Shown: piece after piece, positions 24,088 through 33,450 of the stretch
How the letters are laid out: every line of letters begins with the position of its first letter
Position numbering within the stretch: position 1 is the stretch's first letter
Origin: Lachnospiraceae bacterium
Lineage (GTDB): Bacteria > Bacillota > Clostridia > Lachnospirales > Lachnospiraceae
Assembly (NCBI GenBank): GCA_024698885.1
Contig: JAILQQ010000156.1
Location: 1-35,489, forward strand
Reading direction: 5' to 3'
Length of the DNA: 35,489 nucleotides
The notes under the pieces: generated by a model
Database searches by the model: none
Told to the model about the DNA's origin: nothing
What the model saw: the letters and a program-made list of their open reading frames with translations, nothing else
Position numbers and translations under genes: made by a program

Positions 24088-25542
24088 ATGGAAAGAACCG
24101 ACCGATACAGCAGTCCCCTGTCTGAGCGTTATGCCAGCCGGGAGATGCAGTTTATTTTTTCACAGGACATGAAGTTTCGTACCTGGCGTCGCCTTTGGAT
24201 CGCGCTTGCCGAGACAGAAATGGCTCTGGGCCTTTCGGAAAACGGCAGGCCCGTGATCACGCAGGAGATGATCGATGAACTGAAGGCGCACGCGGAGGAT
24301 ATCAATTACGAAGCGGCCAGAGAGAGAGAAAAAGAGGTGCGCCATGACGTCATGAGCCATGTTTACGCGTACGGCCTGCAGTGCCCTCTGGCAAAGGGGA
24401 TCATCCATCTTGGCGCTACCTCTTGCTATGTGGGAGATAATACGGATATTATTATCATGACGGAGGCACTTAAGCTGATCCGGAAAAAGCTCCTAAACGT
24501 CATTGACAGGCTTGCGGCCTTCGCGGATCATAATAAGGATCTTCCGACGCTCGCGTTTACGCATTTTCAGCCGGCACAGCCGACGACAGTGGGAAAGCGG
24601 GCCACGTTATGGATCAATGATTTTCTGACGGATCTCGAGGAGCTTGACTTCGTCCTTGGGTCCATGAAGCTGCTTGGCTCCAAGGGGACGACCGGAACAC
24701 AGGCAAGCTTTTTGGAGCTTTTTGACAATGACGTGGAAACGGTGGAGAAGATAGATCCGATGATCGCGGAAAAAATGGGTTTTGCCGCCTGCTGTCCCGT
24801 CAGCGGCCAGACCTATTCGCGAAAGACAGATGCCAGGGTGGCAAATGTTCTTTCCGGCATTGCGCAGAGCGCGCATAAGTTTTCGAATGATATCCGTTTA
24901 CTGCAGCATCTGAAGGAGGTGGAGGAGCCCTTTGAAAAAAATCAGATCGGCTCTTCGGCGATGGCGTATAAGAGAAATCCGATGCGGAGTGAACGGATCG
25001 CGTCCCTGAGCCGCTACATTATGATCGATGCCTTAAACCCTGCCATGACGGCGGCAACCCAGTGGTTTGAGCGGACGCTTGACGATTCCGCCAATAAGCG
25101 CCTCAGCATTCCCGAGGGATTTTTAGCCTGTGACGGGGTTCTGGATCTTTGCATGAACGTGGCAGACGGTCTGGTCGTGAACAAAAAGGTCATTCAAAAG
25201 CACCTGATGAGCGAGCTGCCGTTCATGGCTACCGAGAATATCCTGATGGATGCCGTCAAAAACGGCGGAGACAGACAGGAGCTGCATGAAAAGATCCGGG
25301 AGCATTCGATGACGGCTGCGATGCATGTCAAGCAGGACGGACGGGAGAACGATCTGCTTACGCTTCTTTCGGAGGATCCGGCCTTTGGCAGGACAAAGGA
25401 GGAGTTAGCGGCACTGCTTAAGCCGGAGCTCTATACCGGCATGGCGGCGCATCAGACAGAGCGGTATCTGAAGGAAACGGTCGCGCCGGTGCTTGCGGAG
25501 AACAGGGAAGCACTGGGACTTACCGCAGAGATACATGTATAA
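24088..25542 (+). CDS. purB: Adenylosuccinate lyase
   Basis: Splits fumarate from SAICAR and from adenylosuccinate, serving both the main purine route and AMP formation. 484 residues. Seen are RYASREMQFIFS at the N-terminus, HVYAYG-type catalytic histidine region (DVMSHVYAYG), HLGATSCYVGDNTD, THFQPAQPTTVGKR, and the fumarase-superfamily signature SSAMAYKRNPMRSE with the catalytic serine loop. The length and sequence type resemble the longer eukaryote-like PurB common in Clostridia. ATG 24088 is set by GGGGAGATGAAGT directly downstream of the repeat hairpin. purA follows after 44 bases. Confidence 0.95.
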   Translation: MERTDRYSSPLSERYASREMQFIFSQDMKFRTWRRLWIALAETEMALGLSENGRPVITQEMIDELKAHAEDINYEAAREREKEVRHDVMSHVYAYGLQCPLAKGIIHLGATSCYVGDNTDIIIMTEALKLIRKKLLNVIDRLAAFADHNKDLPTLAFTHFQPAQPTTVGKRATLWINDFLTDLEELDFVLGSMKLLGSKGTTGTQASFLELFDNDVETVEKIDPMIAEKMGFAACCPVSGQTYSRKTDARVANVLSGIAQSAHKFSNDIRLLQHLKEVEEPFEKNQIGSSAMAYKRNPMRSERIASLSRYIMIDALNPAMTAATQWFERTLDDSANKRLSIPEGFLACDGVLDLCMNVADGLVVNKKVIQKHLMSELPFMATENILMDAVKNGGDRQELHEKIREHSMTAAMHVKQDGRENDLLTLLSEDPAFGRTKEELAALLKPELYTGMAAHQTERYLKETVAPVLAENREALGLTAEIHV

Positions 25543-25586
25543 TAAACAGGGAACAGATACACTGAAGTGCAGAAGGGAGAAAAAGT

Positions 25587-26864
25587 ATGGTAAAAGCAGT
25601 TGTAGGGGCGAACTGGGGTGATGAGGGAAAAGGAAAGATCACGGATATGCTGGCCCAGGACGCCGATATTATCGTCAGATTCCAGGGTGGTGCCAATGCG
25701 GGCCATACGATTGTAAATCACTATGGCAAATTTGCACTGCACACACTTCCTTCCGGCGTGTTTTACAGTCATACAACGAGTATCATCGGAAACGGGGTGG
25801 CGTTAAATATCCCGGTACTGATGAAGGAGATCAAGGGCATCGAGGAACGGGGGGTTCCCTCGCCGAAGCTTCTGATCTCGGACCGGGCCCAGATCGTGAT
25901 GCCCTATCATGTGGCGCTTGATGCCTATGAGGAGGAGCGCCTGAAGGGACATTCCTTCGGCTCGACGAAATCGGGGATCGCGCCGTTTTATTCGGATAAA
26001 TACGCAAAGATCGGTTTTCAGGTCAGTGAGCTTTTTATGGACGAGGAAGCGCTTCGGGAAAAGCTGCATAATGTCTGCGAGATCAAGAATGCGCTGCTTC
26101 AAGACCTGTATCATAAGCCCCTGCTTGATGAGGACGCGCTCTTTGAGGAGCTTAAGAGCTATAAGACCATGGTGGAGCCCTACATCTGCGATACTTCGGC
26201 CTACCTGCACGAGGCGCTTAAAAACGGAAAGAATATCCTGCTTGAGGGGCAGCTTGGCTCTCTGAAGGATCCGGATCACGGCATCTATCCTATGGTAACC
26301 TCCAGCTCGACCTTGGCGGCCTACGGTGCTATCGGCGCGGGTATTCCGCCCTATGAGATCAGACAGATCATTACGGTCTGCAAGGCCTATTCCTCCGCGG
26401 TGGGCGCCGGCGCCTTCGTTTCGGAGCTCTTCGGGGAAGAGGCGGATGCGCTGCGGGAGCATGGCGGCGACGGCGGAGAATACGGCGCTACGACGGGACG
26501 GCCGAGAAGAGTCGGATGGTTTGACTGTGTCGCGTCCCGCTACGGACTCAGGATGCAGGGGACCACGGATGTGGCCTTTACGGTACTGGACGCGCTCGGG
26601 TATCTCGACGAGATCTCCGTCTGCACGGACTATGAAATAGACGGGAAGGAAACGTCGGAATTCCCGGTGACCTGGCAGCTTGAGAGGGCTAAGCCGGTGC
26701 TTGAAACGTTACCGGGCTGGAAATGCGATATACGGGGGATCAGGCGGTATGAGGAGCTGCCGGAGAACTGCCGGGCGTATGTGGAATTTATTGAGGAGAG
26801 GCTCGGCTACCCGATCAAAATGATCAGTAACGGTCCCGGACGGGATGATATCATTTACCGGTAA
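25587..26864 (+). CDS. purA: Adenylosuccinate synthetase
   Basis: Uses GTP to couple IMP with aspartate, giving adenylosuccinate, the substrate of the PurB enzyme encoded upstream. 425 residues, the standard length. Seen are the P-loop GANWGDEGKGKI with the catalytic Asp, GGANAGHTIVN with the catalytic His, GSTKSGIAPFYSDK, EGQLGSLKDPDHG, TTGRPRRVGWFD and the GTP-binding end SNGPGRDD. The ATG follows AGAAGGGAG. With purC and purB it forms a compact set that covers SAICAR formation and AMP synthesis; the other purine genes are not in the window. Confidence 0.96.
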   Translation: MVKAVVGANWGDEGKGKITDMLAQDADIIVRFQGGANAGHTIVNHYGKFALHTLPSGVFYSHTTSIIGNGVALNIPVLMKEIKGIEERGVPSPKLLISDRAQIVMPYHVALDAYEEERLKGHSFGSTKSGIAPFYSDKYAKIGFQVSELFMDEEALREKLHNVCEIKNALLQDLYHKPLLDEDALFEELKSYKTMVEPYICDTSAYLHEALKNGKNILLEGQLGSLKDPDHGIYPMVTSSSTLAAYGAIGAGIPPYEIRQIITVCKAYSSAVGAGAFVSELFGEEADALREHGGDGGEYGATTGRPRRVGWFDCVASRYGLRMQGTTDVAFTVLDALGYLDEISVCTDYEIDGKETSEFPVTWQLERAKPVLETLPGWKCDIRGIRRYEELPENCRAYVEFIEERLGYPIKMISNGPGRDDIIYR

Positions 26865-26865
26865 G

Positions 26866-26892
26866 GAAGGGACAGACCGATGCAGAGAAAGG
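26866..26892 (+). repeat. Remnant of module B 3' half
   Basis: GGAAGGGACAGACCGATGCAG followed by AGAAAGG resembles the end of the B module at the start of the window (CAGACCGGTGCAGTAAAGAG). No stem remains. It occupies the gap before the HAD gene and was called only by similarity. Confidence 0.3.
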
Positions 26893-26905
26893 CTGCAGGA
26901 TACGT

Positions 26906-27517
26906 ATGGCGATCAAAAATCTGGTTTTTGACATAGGAAACGTTTTACTGGCTTTCTGCTGGGAAAAGCATCTCACCAAGCTTGGTATGAGCGGGGAAAT
27001 CTTTGACCGGGTCGCGCAGGCGACAGTAAAGGATCCTCTCTGGAACGAGATGGACCGGGGCGTCATGAGTTCCGAGGAACTGCTGAAGGGCTTTATCCGA
27101 AACGACCCGGGCGTGGAGCAGGAGATCCGCAGGATGGTAGCGGATCTGTACGGTATCGTCGAGGAGTACCCCTATACGGAGAGCTGGCTGTTACAGCTGA
27201 AGGAAAGCGGGTACGGCATCTATGCTCTTTCCAACTATTCGGAGCAGGCCTATCATGATACCCGCGAGAAGATGCGTTTTCTGGATCTGTTAGACGGTTA
27301 TATCCTGTCTTACCGGGAGAAGCTGATCAAGCCGGATCCGGCGATCTACAGGCTTTTACTGTCACGCTATCATCTGAATGCTTCGGAATGTATTTTTATG
27401 GACGATACGCAGGCCAATGTGGATATGGCGATACAGTGCGGGATGGAGGCCTTCCTGTTCAAGGGACGCGACAGCGCGGTCCGGGAGCTTGTCAGACGCG
27501 GTGTCGATACCAGATAG
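26906..27517 (+). CDS. HAD-superfamily hydrolase, sugar-phosphatase-like
   Basis: 203 residues of haloacid dehalogenase fold with a helical cap (about 15-80). Motif I is FDIGNVLL with the nucleophile D9; the second Asp of the usual DxD is replaced by Gly, as in the FDIGNV-type (YihX-like) enzymes. Motif II is ALSNYSEQ, motif III the Lys in EKLIKPDPAIY, and motif IV FMDDTQANVDMA. Such proteins dephosphorylate small sugar phosphates or nucleotides in the cytoplasm; the substrate is not predictable. It follows purA by 41 bases and is probably the last gene of that transcript, as a strong terminator lies 33 bases after its stop codon. Confidence 0.85.
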   Translation: MAIKNLVFDIGNVLLAFCWEKHLTKLGMSGEIFDRVAQATVKDPLWNEMDRGVMSSEELLKGFIRNDPGVEQEIRRMVADLYGIVEEYPYTESWLLQLKESGYGIYALSNYSEQAYHDTREKMRFLDLLDGYILSYREKLIKPDPAIYRLLLSRYHLNASECIFMDDTQANVDMAIQCGMEAFLFKGRDSAVRELVRRGVDTR

Positions 27518-27549
27518 GGAGAGGCGTTGCTACAGTGATAAAACAGATG

Positions 27550-27585
27550 GGGAGCGGGATTTGTCCTGCTCCCTTATAATTTTTT
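27550..27585 (+). terminator. Strong intrinsic terminator
   Basis: GGGAGCGGGA (27550-27559) pairs with TCCTGCTCCC (27564-27573), ten pairs including one G·U, around TTTG. It is followed by TTATAATTTTTT. It closes the pur/HAD transcript before the dgt promoter. Confidence 0.92.
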
Positions 27586-27616
27586 AAAGAAAAAAAAGGA
27601 TTTTCCCATACACATC

Positions 27617-27644
27617 TTGAATAATAGTTTTAGAGTCATATAGT
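27617..27644 (+). promoter_or_regulatory. Promoter of dgt-dnaG-rpoD operon
   Basis: TTGAAT (27617-27622), a 16-base spacer and TATAGT (27639-27644), a fair sigma-A match, in the AT-rich gap after the terminator. The expected start lies about 35 bases before the dgt ATG. Confidence 0.6.
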
Positions 27645-27684
27645 AAGGAAATGGTCCAGTCATTATAGCTTCCATATATCAGCC

Positions 27685-28692
27685 ATGACAATCCGGGAAA
27701 GAGTTGAACAGAGAGAAAAGGAATATCTGAGCCCGTACGCGACGTTAAGCATGCGGTCAAAGGGGCGGGATGTGCCTGAGGCACAGTGCGATATCCGTCC
27801 TGTCTTTCAGCGCGACCGGGATCGTATCCTGCATGCCAAATCCTTCCGGCGCCTGAAGGATAAAACACAGGTATTTCTGACCCCGGAGGGGGATCATTAC
27901 CGGACCAGGCTGACGCATACGCTGGAGGTTTCCCAGAACGCGCGGACCATCGCGAAAGCCCTGCGCCTGAATGAGGATCTGACAGAGGCAATCGCCCTTG
28001 GCCATGATCTCGGCCATACGCCGTTCGGTCATGCCGGAGAGCGGGCCCTTGACCGCTGCTGTGCGGAAGGCTTCCGCCATAATGAGCAGAGCGTGCGGGT
28101 CGTCGAGGTGCTGGAAAAGGAGGGCAGAGGCTTAAACCTCACCTGGGAGGTAAGGGACGGGATCCTGAACCATCAGACCCGTTCGATGCCCGCTACGCCC
28201 GAGGGAAAGATCGTTCGTCTGGCGGATAAGATCGCCTATATCCACCATGATATAGATGACGCGATCCGGGCCGGCGTTTTAAGGGAGGAAGATATTCCGG
28301 TACAGATCAGAAAGACCCTCGGAATGACGACAACGAAGCGTCTGAACACACTGATACATGATGTGATCACAAACAGCGGCGACAGTGAGGATATCCGGAT
28401 GTCCGGAGAGATCTTCGATGCCTTTGTGGAGCTCCGGAAGTTTATGTTTGATCATGTTTACCTGAATCCTGTGGTGAAGCATGAGGAAAGCAAGGCGGAA
28501 AAACTTGTGGAAAATCTCTACGAATATTTTCTAAGAGAATTCGACCGGATCCCGGAGGAATACCGTTCTCTGACGGAGGAGCAGGGAGCAGGCCGCGACA
28601 GGGTGGTCTGTGATTATGTGTCGTCCATGTCTGACAGATACGCTATTAATACCTTTAACAATATATATCTGCCGAAGAGCTGGTCTCTGTGA
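27685..28692 (+). CDS. dgt: Deoxyguanosinetriphosphate triphosphohydrolase-like HD protein
   Basis: Hydrolyses dNTPs, typically dGTP, to deoxynucleoside and triphosphate. 335 residues, the short form common in Firmicutes. Seen are FRRLKDKTQVF, HTLEVSQNARTIA (first metal His), ALGHDLGHTPFGHAGE (HD pair and helper His), LNHQTRS and RLADKIAYIHHDIDDA (last metal Asp). No clear ribosome site precedes ATG 27685, though it is the first sensible start, giving the typical TIRERVEQRE opening. It leads the operon with dnaG, a common arrangement in Clostridia. Members of the family may prefer other dNTPs, so the substrate is by analogy. Confidence 0.9.
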   Translation: MTIRERVEQREKEYLSPYATLSMRSKGRDVPEAQCDIRPVFQRDRDRILHAKSFRRLKDKTQVFLTPEGDHYRTRLTHTLEVSQNARTIAKALRLNEDLTEAIALGHDLGHTPFGHAGERALDRCCAEGFRHNEQSVRVVEVLEKEGRGLNLTWEVRDGILNHQTRSMPATPEGKIVRLADKIAYIHHDIDDAIRAGVLREEDIPVQIRKTLGMTTTKRLNTLIHDVITNSGDSEDIRMSGEIFDAFVELRKFMFDHVYLNPVVKHEESKAEKLVENLYEYFLREFDRIPEEYRSLTEEQGAGRDRVVCDYVSSMSDRYAINTFNNIYLPKSWSL

Positions 28693-28702
28693 GGATACGA
28701 CC

Positions 28703-30505
28703 ATGTTTTATCCGGATAACGTGCTGGAGGAGGTCAGAAGCGCGAACGATATAGTGGACGTGATCTCTTCCTATGTGAGCCTGAAAAAGAAGGGAAGCAG
28801 CTACTTCGGCCTCTGTCCCTTTCATAGTGAAAAAACCCCGTCTTTTTCCGTGAGTCCCGGAAAACAGATCTATTACTGCTTTGGCTGCCAAAAGGGAGGC
28901 AATGTCATCTCTTTTGTGATGGAGTACGAGAACGATTCCTTTGCCGAGGCGGTAGAACGCCTGGCGGAACGGGCAGGCATCTCTCTGCCGAAGCGGGAGG
29001 CAACGCCGGAGGAAAAACGGGCGGCGGATCGGAGAGAACGACTGTTTGCGGTCAATAAGGAGGCGGGGCGGTACTACTATTATAAGCTGCGGGAAAATGC
29101 CGGACAGCGGGCCTATCAGTATCTGAAGAACAGAGGCCTGTCCGATGAGACGATGAAGGGCTTCGGCCTGGGCTTTGCCCAGACAGGAACCAATATGCTG
29201 TACCGCTATCTGAGAAGCAGGGGCTTTGAGGATGAGCTTTTAGCAAAGAGCGGGATCTTCAATGTCGATGGAAAACGGGGGATGACCGATAAATTCTGGA
29301 ACCGGGTCATTTTCCCGATCATGGATGTCAGAGACCGGGTGATCGGGTTCGGCGGCCGGGTCATGGGAGAGGGAGAACCTAAGTACCTGAACTCGCCGGA
29401 GACGGAGATCTTTGATAAAGGAAGAAACCTGTACGGGTTAAATATCGCAAAAAGAGGCGTGGGCGCCAGCTTCATCGTCTGTGAAGGCTATATGGACGTG
29501 ATCTCGCTTCACCAGGCGGGCTTCCGTCAGGCGGTAGCCTCCCTGGGAACGGCACTGACGCAGGCGCAGAGCCGGATCATGGGGCGATATGTTAAAGAGG
29601 TGCTGCTAAGCTATGATTCTGACGGCGCCGGCGTCAACGCGACGCTAAGGGCCCTCGGGATCATGCGGGAAAGCGGTATTGCCTGCCGGGTCGTAAATCT
29701 TCTTCCTTATAAGGACCCGGATGAGCTGATCAAGAATCTCGGCCCGGAGGCCTACGAGGAAAGGCTCAGGCAGGCCGAAAACGGCTTCTACTTTGAATTG
29801 CGCCAGCTTGAGAAGGAATATGATCTGGGGGATCCGGAGGGAAAGACCCGCTTTTTCCGGGAGACGGCGAAACGCCTGACCCGCTTTGAGGATTCGCTGG
29901 AGCGGGAAAACTACCTCGAGGGCGTTGCCGAAAAATATCATGTGCAGAAGGAAAGCCTGTACGAGCTGGTGAAAAAGCAGGCCATGCTGTCGGAGAACAT
30001 CCCGGTTTACGAAAGGCCGCGGCCTGCCGTCCGGGAAAAAGGGAAGGCACCGGACCGGGGCGCTTTGTCCGCGGGAACGCTCCTTGGATGGCTCTGCGAG
30101 GATCCAAAGCTGTACCCGATCATCAGTCCCTATCTGAAGCCGGAGGATTTTCCGGCCGGGATATACCGGACAGCGGCAGAGCAGTTCTTCGCACAGCTTT
30201 CGGAGGGACGGGCGGATCCTTCGGCCGTGATCGATCATTTTACGGAGGAATCCGAGAGAAGCGCGGTAGCGGCCGTGTTTGGCGGTGAGAATAGCGGCGC
30301 GCTTTCGGAGATCTCCGCTTCTCATAACAGCAGTGAGCGGGATAAGGCGTTAAAGGAGCTGCTGCTCAGCGTCAGGGAAGCGGCTCTTTCGGAGAGGGCG
30401 AGGGCGCTTTCGGGAGGAGATGTGACCGCGACGCAGGATATAATCAATCAGAGGAAGAAACTGGAAGAGCTGCGGCTTTTGTTCAGCCGTCAGAGTCTGC
30501 TTTAG
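28703..30505 (+). CDS. dnaG: DNA primase
   Basis: Makes RNA primers for replication at the fork. 600 residues. An N-terminal CHC2 zinc finger (about 35-65: CPFH … CFGC), the primase core with [16 protein letters not shown], and a TOPRIM domain with VCEGYMDVI (catalytic Glu) and SYDSDGAG (metal acids) are all intact. The C-terminal ~150 residues would be the DnaB-binding helical domain. ATG 28703 follows GAGGATACGACC; an earlier in-frame ATG lies inside dgt and would add an unrelated extension. The gene sits ten bases after dgt and about 50 before rpoD, the macromolecular-synthesis arrangement. Confidence 0.95.
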   Translation: MFYPDNVLEEVRSANDIVDVISSYVSLKKKGSSYFGLCPFHSEKTPSFSVSPGKQIYYCFGCQKGGNVISFVMEYENDSFAEAVERLAERAGISLPKREATPEEKRAADRRERLFAVNKEAGRYYYYKLRENAGQRAYQYLKNRGLSDETMKGFGLGFAQTGTNMLYRYLRSRGFEDELLAKSGIFNVDGKRGMTDKFWNRVIFPIMDVRDRVIGFGGRVMGEGEPKYLNSPETEIFDKGRNLYGLNIAKRGVGASFIVCEGYMDVISLHQAGFRQAVASLGTALTQAQSRIMGRYVKEVLLSYDSDGAGVNATLRALGIMRESGIACRVVNLLPYKDPDELIKNLGPEAYEERLRQAENGFYFELRQLEKEYDLGDPEGKTRFFRETAKRLTRFEDSLERENYLEGVAEKYHVQKESLYELVKKQAMLSENIPVYERPRPAVREKGKAPDRGALSAGTLLGWLCEDPKLYPIISPYLKPEDFPAGIYRTAAEQFFAQLSEGRADPSAVIDHFTEESERSAVAAVFGGENSGALSEISASHNSSERDKALKELLLSVREAALSERARALSGGDVTATQDIINQRKKLEELRLLFSRQSLL

Positions 30506-30514
30506 AAACGGTTG

Positions 30515-30536
30515 GATTTGCGGGCAAATCGGCGCA
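30515..30536 (+). repeat. Module A hairpin in front of rpoD
   Basis: GATTTGC (30515-30521) pairs with GCAAATC (30524-30530) and is followed by GGCGCA, the constant 3' flank of module A. The 5' GCGCA arm is lost. It occupies most of the 50-base gap between dnaG and rpoD, ending just before the AGGAGG ribosome site. Confidence 0.6.
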
Positions 30537-30555
30537 TAGACAGGAGGATGAAAAA

Positions 30556-31707
30556 ATGGATGAGAACAACCAGTCTGTGTTTGATGAGAAGCTGAACGAA
30601 CTGATCAAACTGGGACACAAGAAAAAGAACGTGGTCGACGACAATGATATTCAGGAAACCTTCACGGATATGGAGCTTTCCGAGGATCATTACGAGAAGA
30701 TCTATGATACGCTCGAGCAGAATAATATCGATATTCTCCGGATCACCGAGGAGGATTCGCTGCTGCCGGATGATGATATCATCTTAGCCGATCCCGAAGC
30801 GGAGGATGAGGATTTCATCCCTTCGGAGGAGGATGAGGTCGATATGGAAAGTATCGATCTGACCGTTTTGGAGGGGGTCAGTGTCGAGGATCCGGTGCGG
30901 ATGTACCTGAAGGAGATCGGAAAGGTTCCGCTGCTGACCGGTGAGGAAGAGATCGAGCTGGCCATGCGTATGGAGAACGGGGATGAAGAGGCGAAAAAGC
31001 GCCTTGCCGAAGCAAACCTAAGACTCGTGGTCAGTATCGCGAAAAGATATATGGGCCGCGGTATGCTGTTCCTCGATCTGATCCAGGAGGGAAATCTCGG
31101 ACTGATCAAGGCCGTAGAGAAATTTGACTATCGCAAGGGCTATAAGTTTTCCACCTATGCGACCTGGTGGATCAGACAGGCCATTACCCGCGCGATCGCG
31201 GATCAGGCCCGGACGATCCGGATCCCGGTGCATATGGTTGAGACGATCAATAAGCTGATCCGGGTGAACCGCCAGCTCCTGCAGGAACTGGGGCGGGAAC
31301 CGACCCCGGAGGAAACGGCGGCGGAAATGGGTCTGCCCGTAGAGAGAGTCCGTGAGATATTGAAGATCTCGCAGGAACCGGTATCGTTGGAGACGCCGAT
31401 CGGAGAAGAAGAGGATTCCCATCTGGGTGATTTTATCCAGGATGATAACGTGCCTGTTCCGGCGGAAGCGGCGGCCTTTACGCTGTTAAAGGAGCAGCTT
31501 TCCGAGGTGTTGCAGACCCTGACAGACAGAGAGCAGAAGGTGCTGGAGCTTCGCTTCGGCCTGAAGGACGGAAGAGCCAGGACCCTTGAGGAGGTCGGAA
31601 AAGAGTTCAACGTTACCAGAGAGCGTATCCGGCAGATCGAAGCCAAGGCACTCCGTAAGCTCAGACATCCGAGCCGCAGCCGGAAGCTGAAGGATTATCT
31701 GGATTAA
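30556..31707 (+). CDS. rpoD: RNA polymerase primary sigma factor (RpoD/SigA)
   Basis: Directs RNA polymerase to housekeeping promoters. 383 residues, usual for a Gram-positive SigA. An acidic region 1.1-like N-terminus (about 1-110), region 1.2 ([21 protein letters not shown]), region 2 with [12 protein letters not shown], the [20 protein letters not shown] and [15 protein letters not shown] segments (-10 recognition), region 3 ([14 protein letters not shown]), and region 4 with the helix-turn-helix [20 protein letters not shown]. The ATG follows ACAGGAGGATG. The consensus promoters found elsewhere in the window fit recognition by this factor. It ends by sharing one base with trmK (TAATG). 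Confidence 0.97.
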   Translation: MDENNQSVFDEKLNELIKLGHKKKNVVDDNDIQETFTDMELSEDHYEKIYDTLEQNNIDILRITEEDSLLPDDDIILADPEAEDEDFIPSEEDEVDMESIDLTVLEGVSVEDPVRMYLKEIGKVPLLTGEEEIELAMRMENGDEEAKKRLAEANLRLVVSIAKRYMGRGMLFLDLIQEGNLGLIKAVEKFDYRKGYKFSTYATWWIRQAITRAIADQARTIRIPVHMVETINKLIRVNRQLLQELGREPTPEETAAEMGLPVERVREILKISQEPVSLETPIGEEEDSHLGDFIQDDNVPVPAEAAAFTLLKEQLSEVLQTLTDREQKVLELRFGLKDGRARTLEEVGKEFNVTRERIRQIEAKALRKLRHPSRSRKLKDYLD

Positions 31708-32405
31708 TGAAGCTTTCCAAAAGGCTTACATGCGTGGCGGATCTGGTGAGTCAGGGGCATATCGCAGCGGATGTGGGCTGCGATCACGCAATGGTTCCGA
31801 TCTACCTTGTGAAAAACGGGATCGTCCCTTACGCGTACGCAACGGATGTAAACCGCGGACCGGCAGAGCGGGCGCGGGAAGCCGTGAAGGCCGCCGGACT
31901 TTCCGAGCTGATCACGGTTCTTTGCTGCGACGGGCTTACGGGATTAACGCCCGGGGATGTGCAGACGGTTATTATGGCGGGAATGGGCGGACCGCTGATG
32001 GCAGATATACTGGCGGCCTCTAAGGAGGTCTGTCTTTCGGCAGAGGAGTTTATCCTGGAGCCGCAGTCCGAGACCGGCGCGTTCCGGCATTTTCTTTCGG
32101 AAAACGGGTACCGGATCGTTTCGGAGGATATGATCTTAGAGGACGGAAAGTACTATCCTGTCATGAAATGCGTGCATGGCAGCATGCGGTTTGACAGTGA
32201 GGTCTTTTACGAATACGGGCCGCTTCTGATCCGGGATAAGCATCCCACCCTGCTTCGGTTTCTCCGCCGGCAGGAAAAGAACCTGACGGCGCTTCTCCAT
32301 ACTCTTTCCGGGGCAGAACCCTCGGAAAGCGTTTCGGCAAGACAGATAAGTGCCGGGCATGAGCTTACGCTTGTGAAAGAGGCCATCAGACGGATAGAAG
32401 GCTGA
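31707..32405 (+). CDS. trmK: tRNA (adenine-22-N1)-methyltransferase
   Basis: Methylates N1 of A22 in tRNA with S-adenosylmethionine. 232 residues. Seen are the opening KRLTCVADLV, the SAM-binding motif DVGCDHAMVPIYLVKNG, ATDVNRGPAERAREAV (acidic ribose contact), and IMAGMGGPLMADIL, the family hallmark, plus LEPQSETGAFRHFL. Its ATG overlaps the rpoD stop codon by one base, so the two are translationally coupled; the rpoD-trmK-Nif3 order is well known in Firmicutes. The enzyme name follows the B. subtilis member of the family. Confidence 0.9.
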   Translation: MKLSKRLTCVADLVSQGHIAADVGCDHAMVPIYLVKNGIVPYAYATDVNRGPAERAREAVKAAGLSELITVLCCDGLTGLTPGDVQTVIMAGMGGPLMADILAASKEVCLSAEEFILEPQSETGAFRHFLSENGYRIVSEDMILEDGKYYPVMKCVHGSMRFDSEVFYEYGPLLIRDKHPTLLRFLRRQEKNLTALLHTLSGAEPSESVSARQISAGHELTLVKEAIRRIEG

Positions 32406-32420
32406 GAAGGAGAGTGTATT

Positions 32421-33203
32421 ATGAAATGTCAGCAGCTGATAGAAATGCTTGAAGAGCTTTCACCGCCTCAATACGCGCTGGACTGGGATAATGTGGGGCT
32501 TTTGGCGGGCAGACGCGATAAGGAGATCGGAACGATCTATATCGCGCTTGATGCTACGGATGAGGTGGTAAAACGGGCGGTGACGGCAGGCGCCGATATG
32601 CTTCTGACCCATCATCCGCTGATCTTTAAGCCTGTCCGGAAGATCAACAGTGATGACTTTATCGGACGGCGGCTTTTACAGCTGATCCGCCATGATATGG
32701 TATATTACGCGATGCATACGAATTTCGATGTCATGGGGATGGCGGATGCGGCAGCGGAAAGCCTGAACCTCAGGGATATCGATATTCTGGACGTTACCTT
32801 TGAAAAGGGGGATGTCCGCGAGGGGATCGGACGTACCGGCAGACTGCCGCGGATCATGAGCCTTCTGGAACTCAGCGAATACGTCAAGGAGCGCTTTCAC
32901 GTGGCGCATGTGAGGATCTACGGAGATCCGGAGAGCAATCTGGAACGGGCGGCCGTATGTCCGGGCTCCGGAAAGAGTGAGATCGGCCATGCGATCGAGG
33001 CCGGCGCCGATGTATTAATAACGGGCGATATTGAACATCACGAGGGCATAGACGCAGTCGCCGCGGGACTGACGATCATTGATGCGGGGCATTACGGGAT
33101 CGAGAAGCTGTTTGTGGAATATATGAAGGACTATATTTTGGATAATGCGAAGGATCTGACCATTCTTACGCATCCGGAGGAAGAGCCTTTTTTGATCTTA
33201 TAA
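32421..33203 (+). CDS. Nif3-like dinuclear-metal protein (DUF34 family)
   Basis: 260 residues of the NIF3/DUF34 family, hexameric metal-binding proteins, some of which act in GTP cyclohydrolase-like or stress roles that remain unsettled. Seen are YALDWDNVGLLAG, the metal motif LTHHPLIFKPVRKI, AMHTNFD, CPGSGKSEI, TGDIEHHEGID and DAGHYGIEKLFVEYM near the end. This is the compact form without the inserted middle domain found in the longer B. subtilis protein. The ATG follows GAAGGAGAGTGTATT, 15 bases after trmK. It ends the operon; the next 250 bases hold the tandem repeat array. Confidence 0.9.
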   Translation: MKCQQLIEMLEELSPPQYALDWDNVGLLAGRRDKEIGTIYIALDATDEVVKRAVTAGADMLLTHHPLIFKPVRKINSDDFIGRRLLQLIRHDMVYYAMHTNFDVMGMADAAAESLNLRDIDILDVTFEKGDVREGIGRTGRLPRIMSLLELSEYVKERFHVAHVRIYGDPESNLERAAVCPGSGKSEIGHAIEAGADVLITGDIEHHEGIDAVAAGLTIIDAGHYGIEKLFVEYMKDYILDNAKDLTILTHPEEEPFLIL

Positions 33204-33228
33204 GGTGCACAAGTTATTTTTTGACAGT

Positions 33229-33444
33229 GCCTAAGCGCACGATCTGCGAGCAGATTGGCGCAGAAAGGAAATGATCCGGTCAGAAAATCTGACCGGATCG
33301 GCATGAATAGGTTCATGCCTAAGCGCACGATCTGCGAGCAGATCGGCGCAGTAAGGAAATGATCCGGTCAGAAAATCTGACCGGATCGGCATGAACACGT
33401 TCATGCCTAAGCGCACGATCTGCGAGCAGATCGGCGCAGAAAGG
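33229..33444 (+). repeat. Tandem array of A-B-C hairpin repeats (2.5 units of 88 bp)
   Basis: Unit 1 is 33229-33316, unit 2 is 33317-33404 and a 40-bp part unit is 33405-33444. Units 1 and 2 differ at only four positions. Each begins GCCTAAGCGCAC and holds three stems: A (GCGC, bulged A, CGATCTG/CAGATCG, GCGC), B (GATCCGGTCAG/CTGACCGGATC) and C (GCATGAA/TTCATGC). The C loops differ between units (TAGG and CACG) while the arms are identical. The part unit runs directly into the ribosome site AAGGGGG of the nucleoside kinase gene. There are no spacers or cas genes, so it is not CRISPR. Confidence 0.92.
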
Positions 33445-33450
33445 GGGAAT

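Noticed and set aside
33220-33250. Promoter at TTGACA (33221) before the nucleoside kinase
   Set aside because: The hexamer is perfect, but no -10-like sequence lies 16-18 bases downstream; that position falls in the repeat stem.
33229-33444. Tandem repeats as a CRISPR array
   Set aside because: Units are contiguous without unique spacers, are 88 bp long with three stems, and there are no cas genes nearby.
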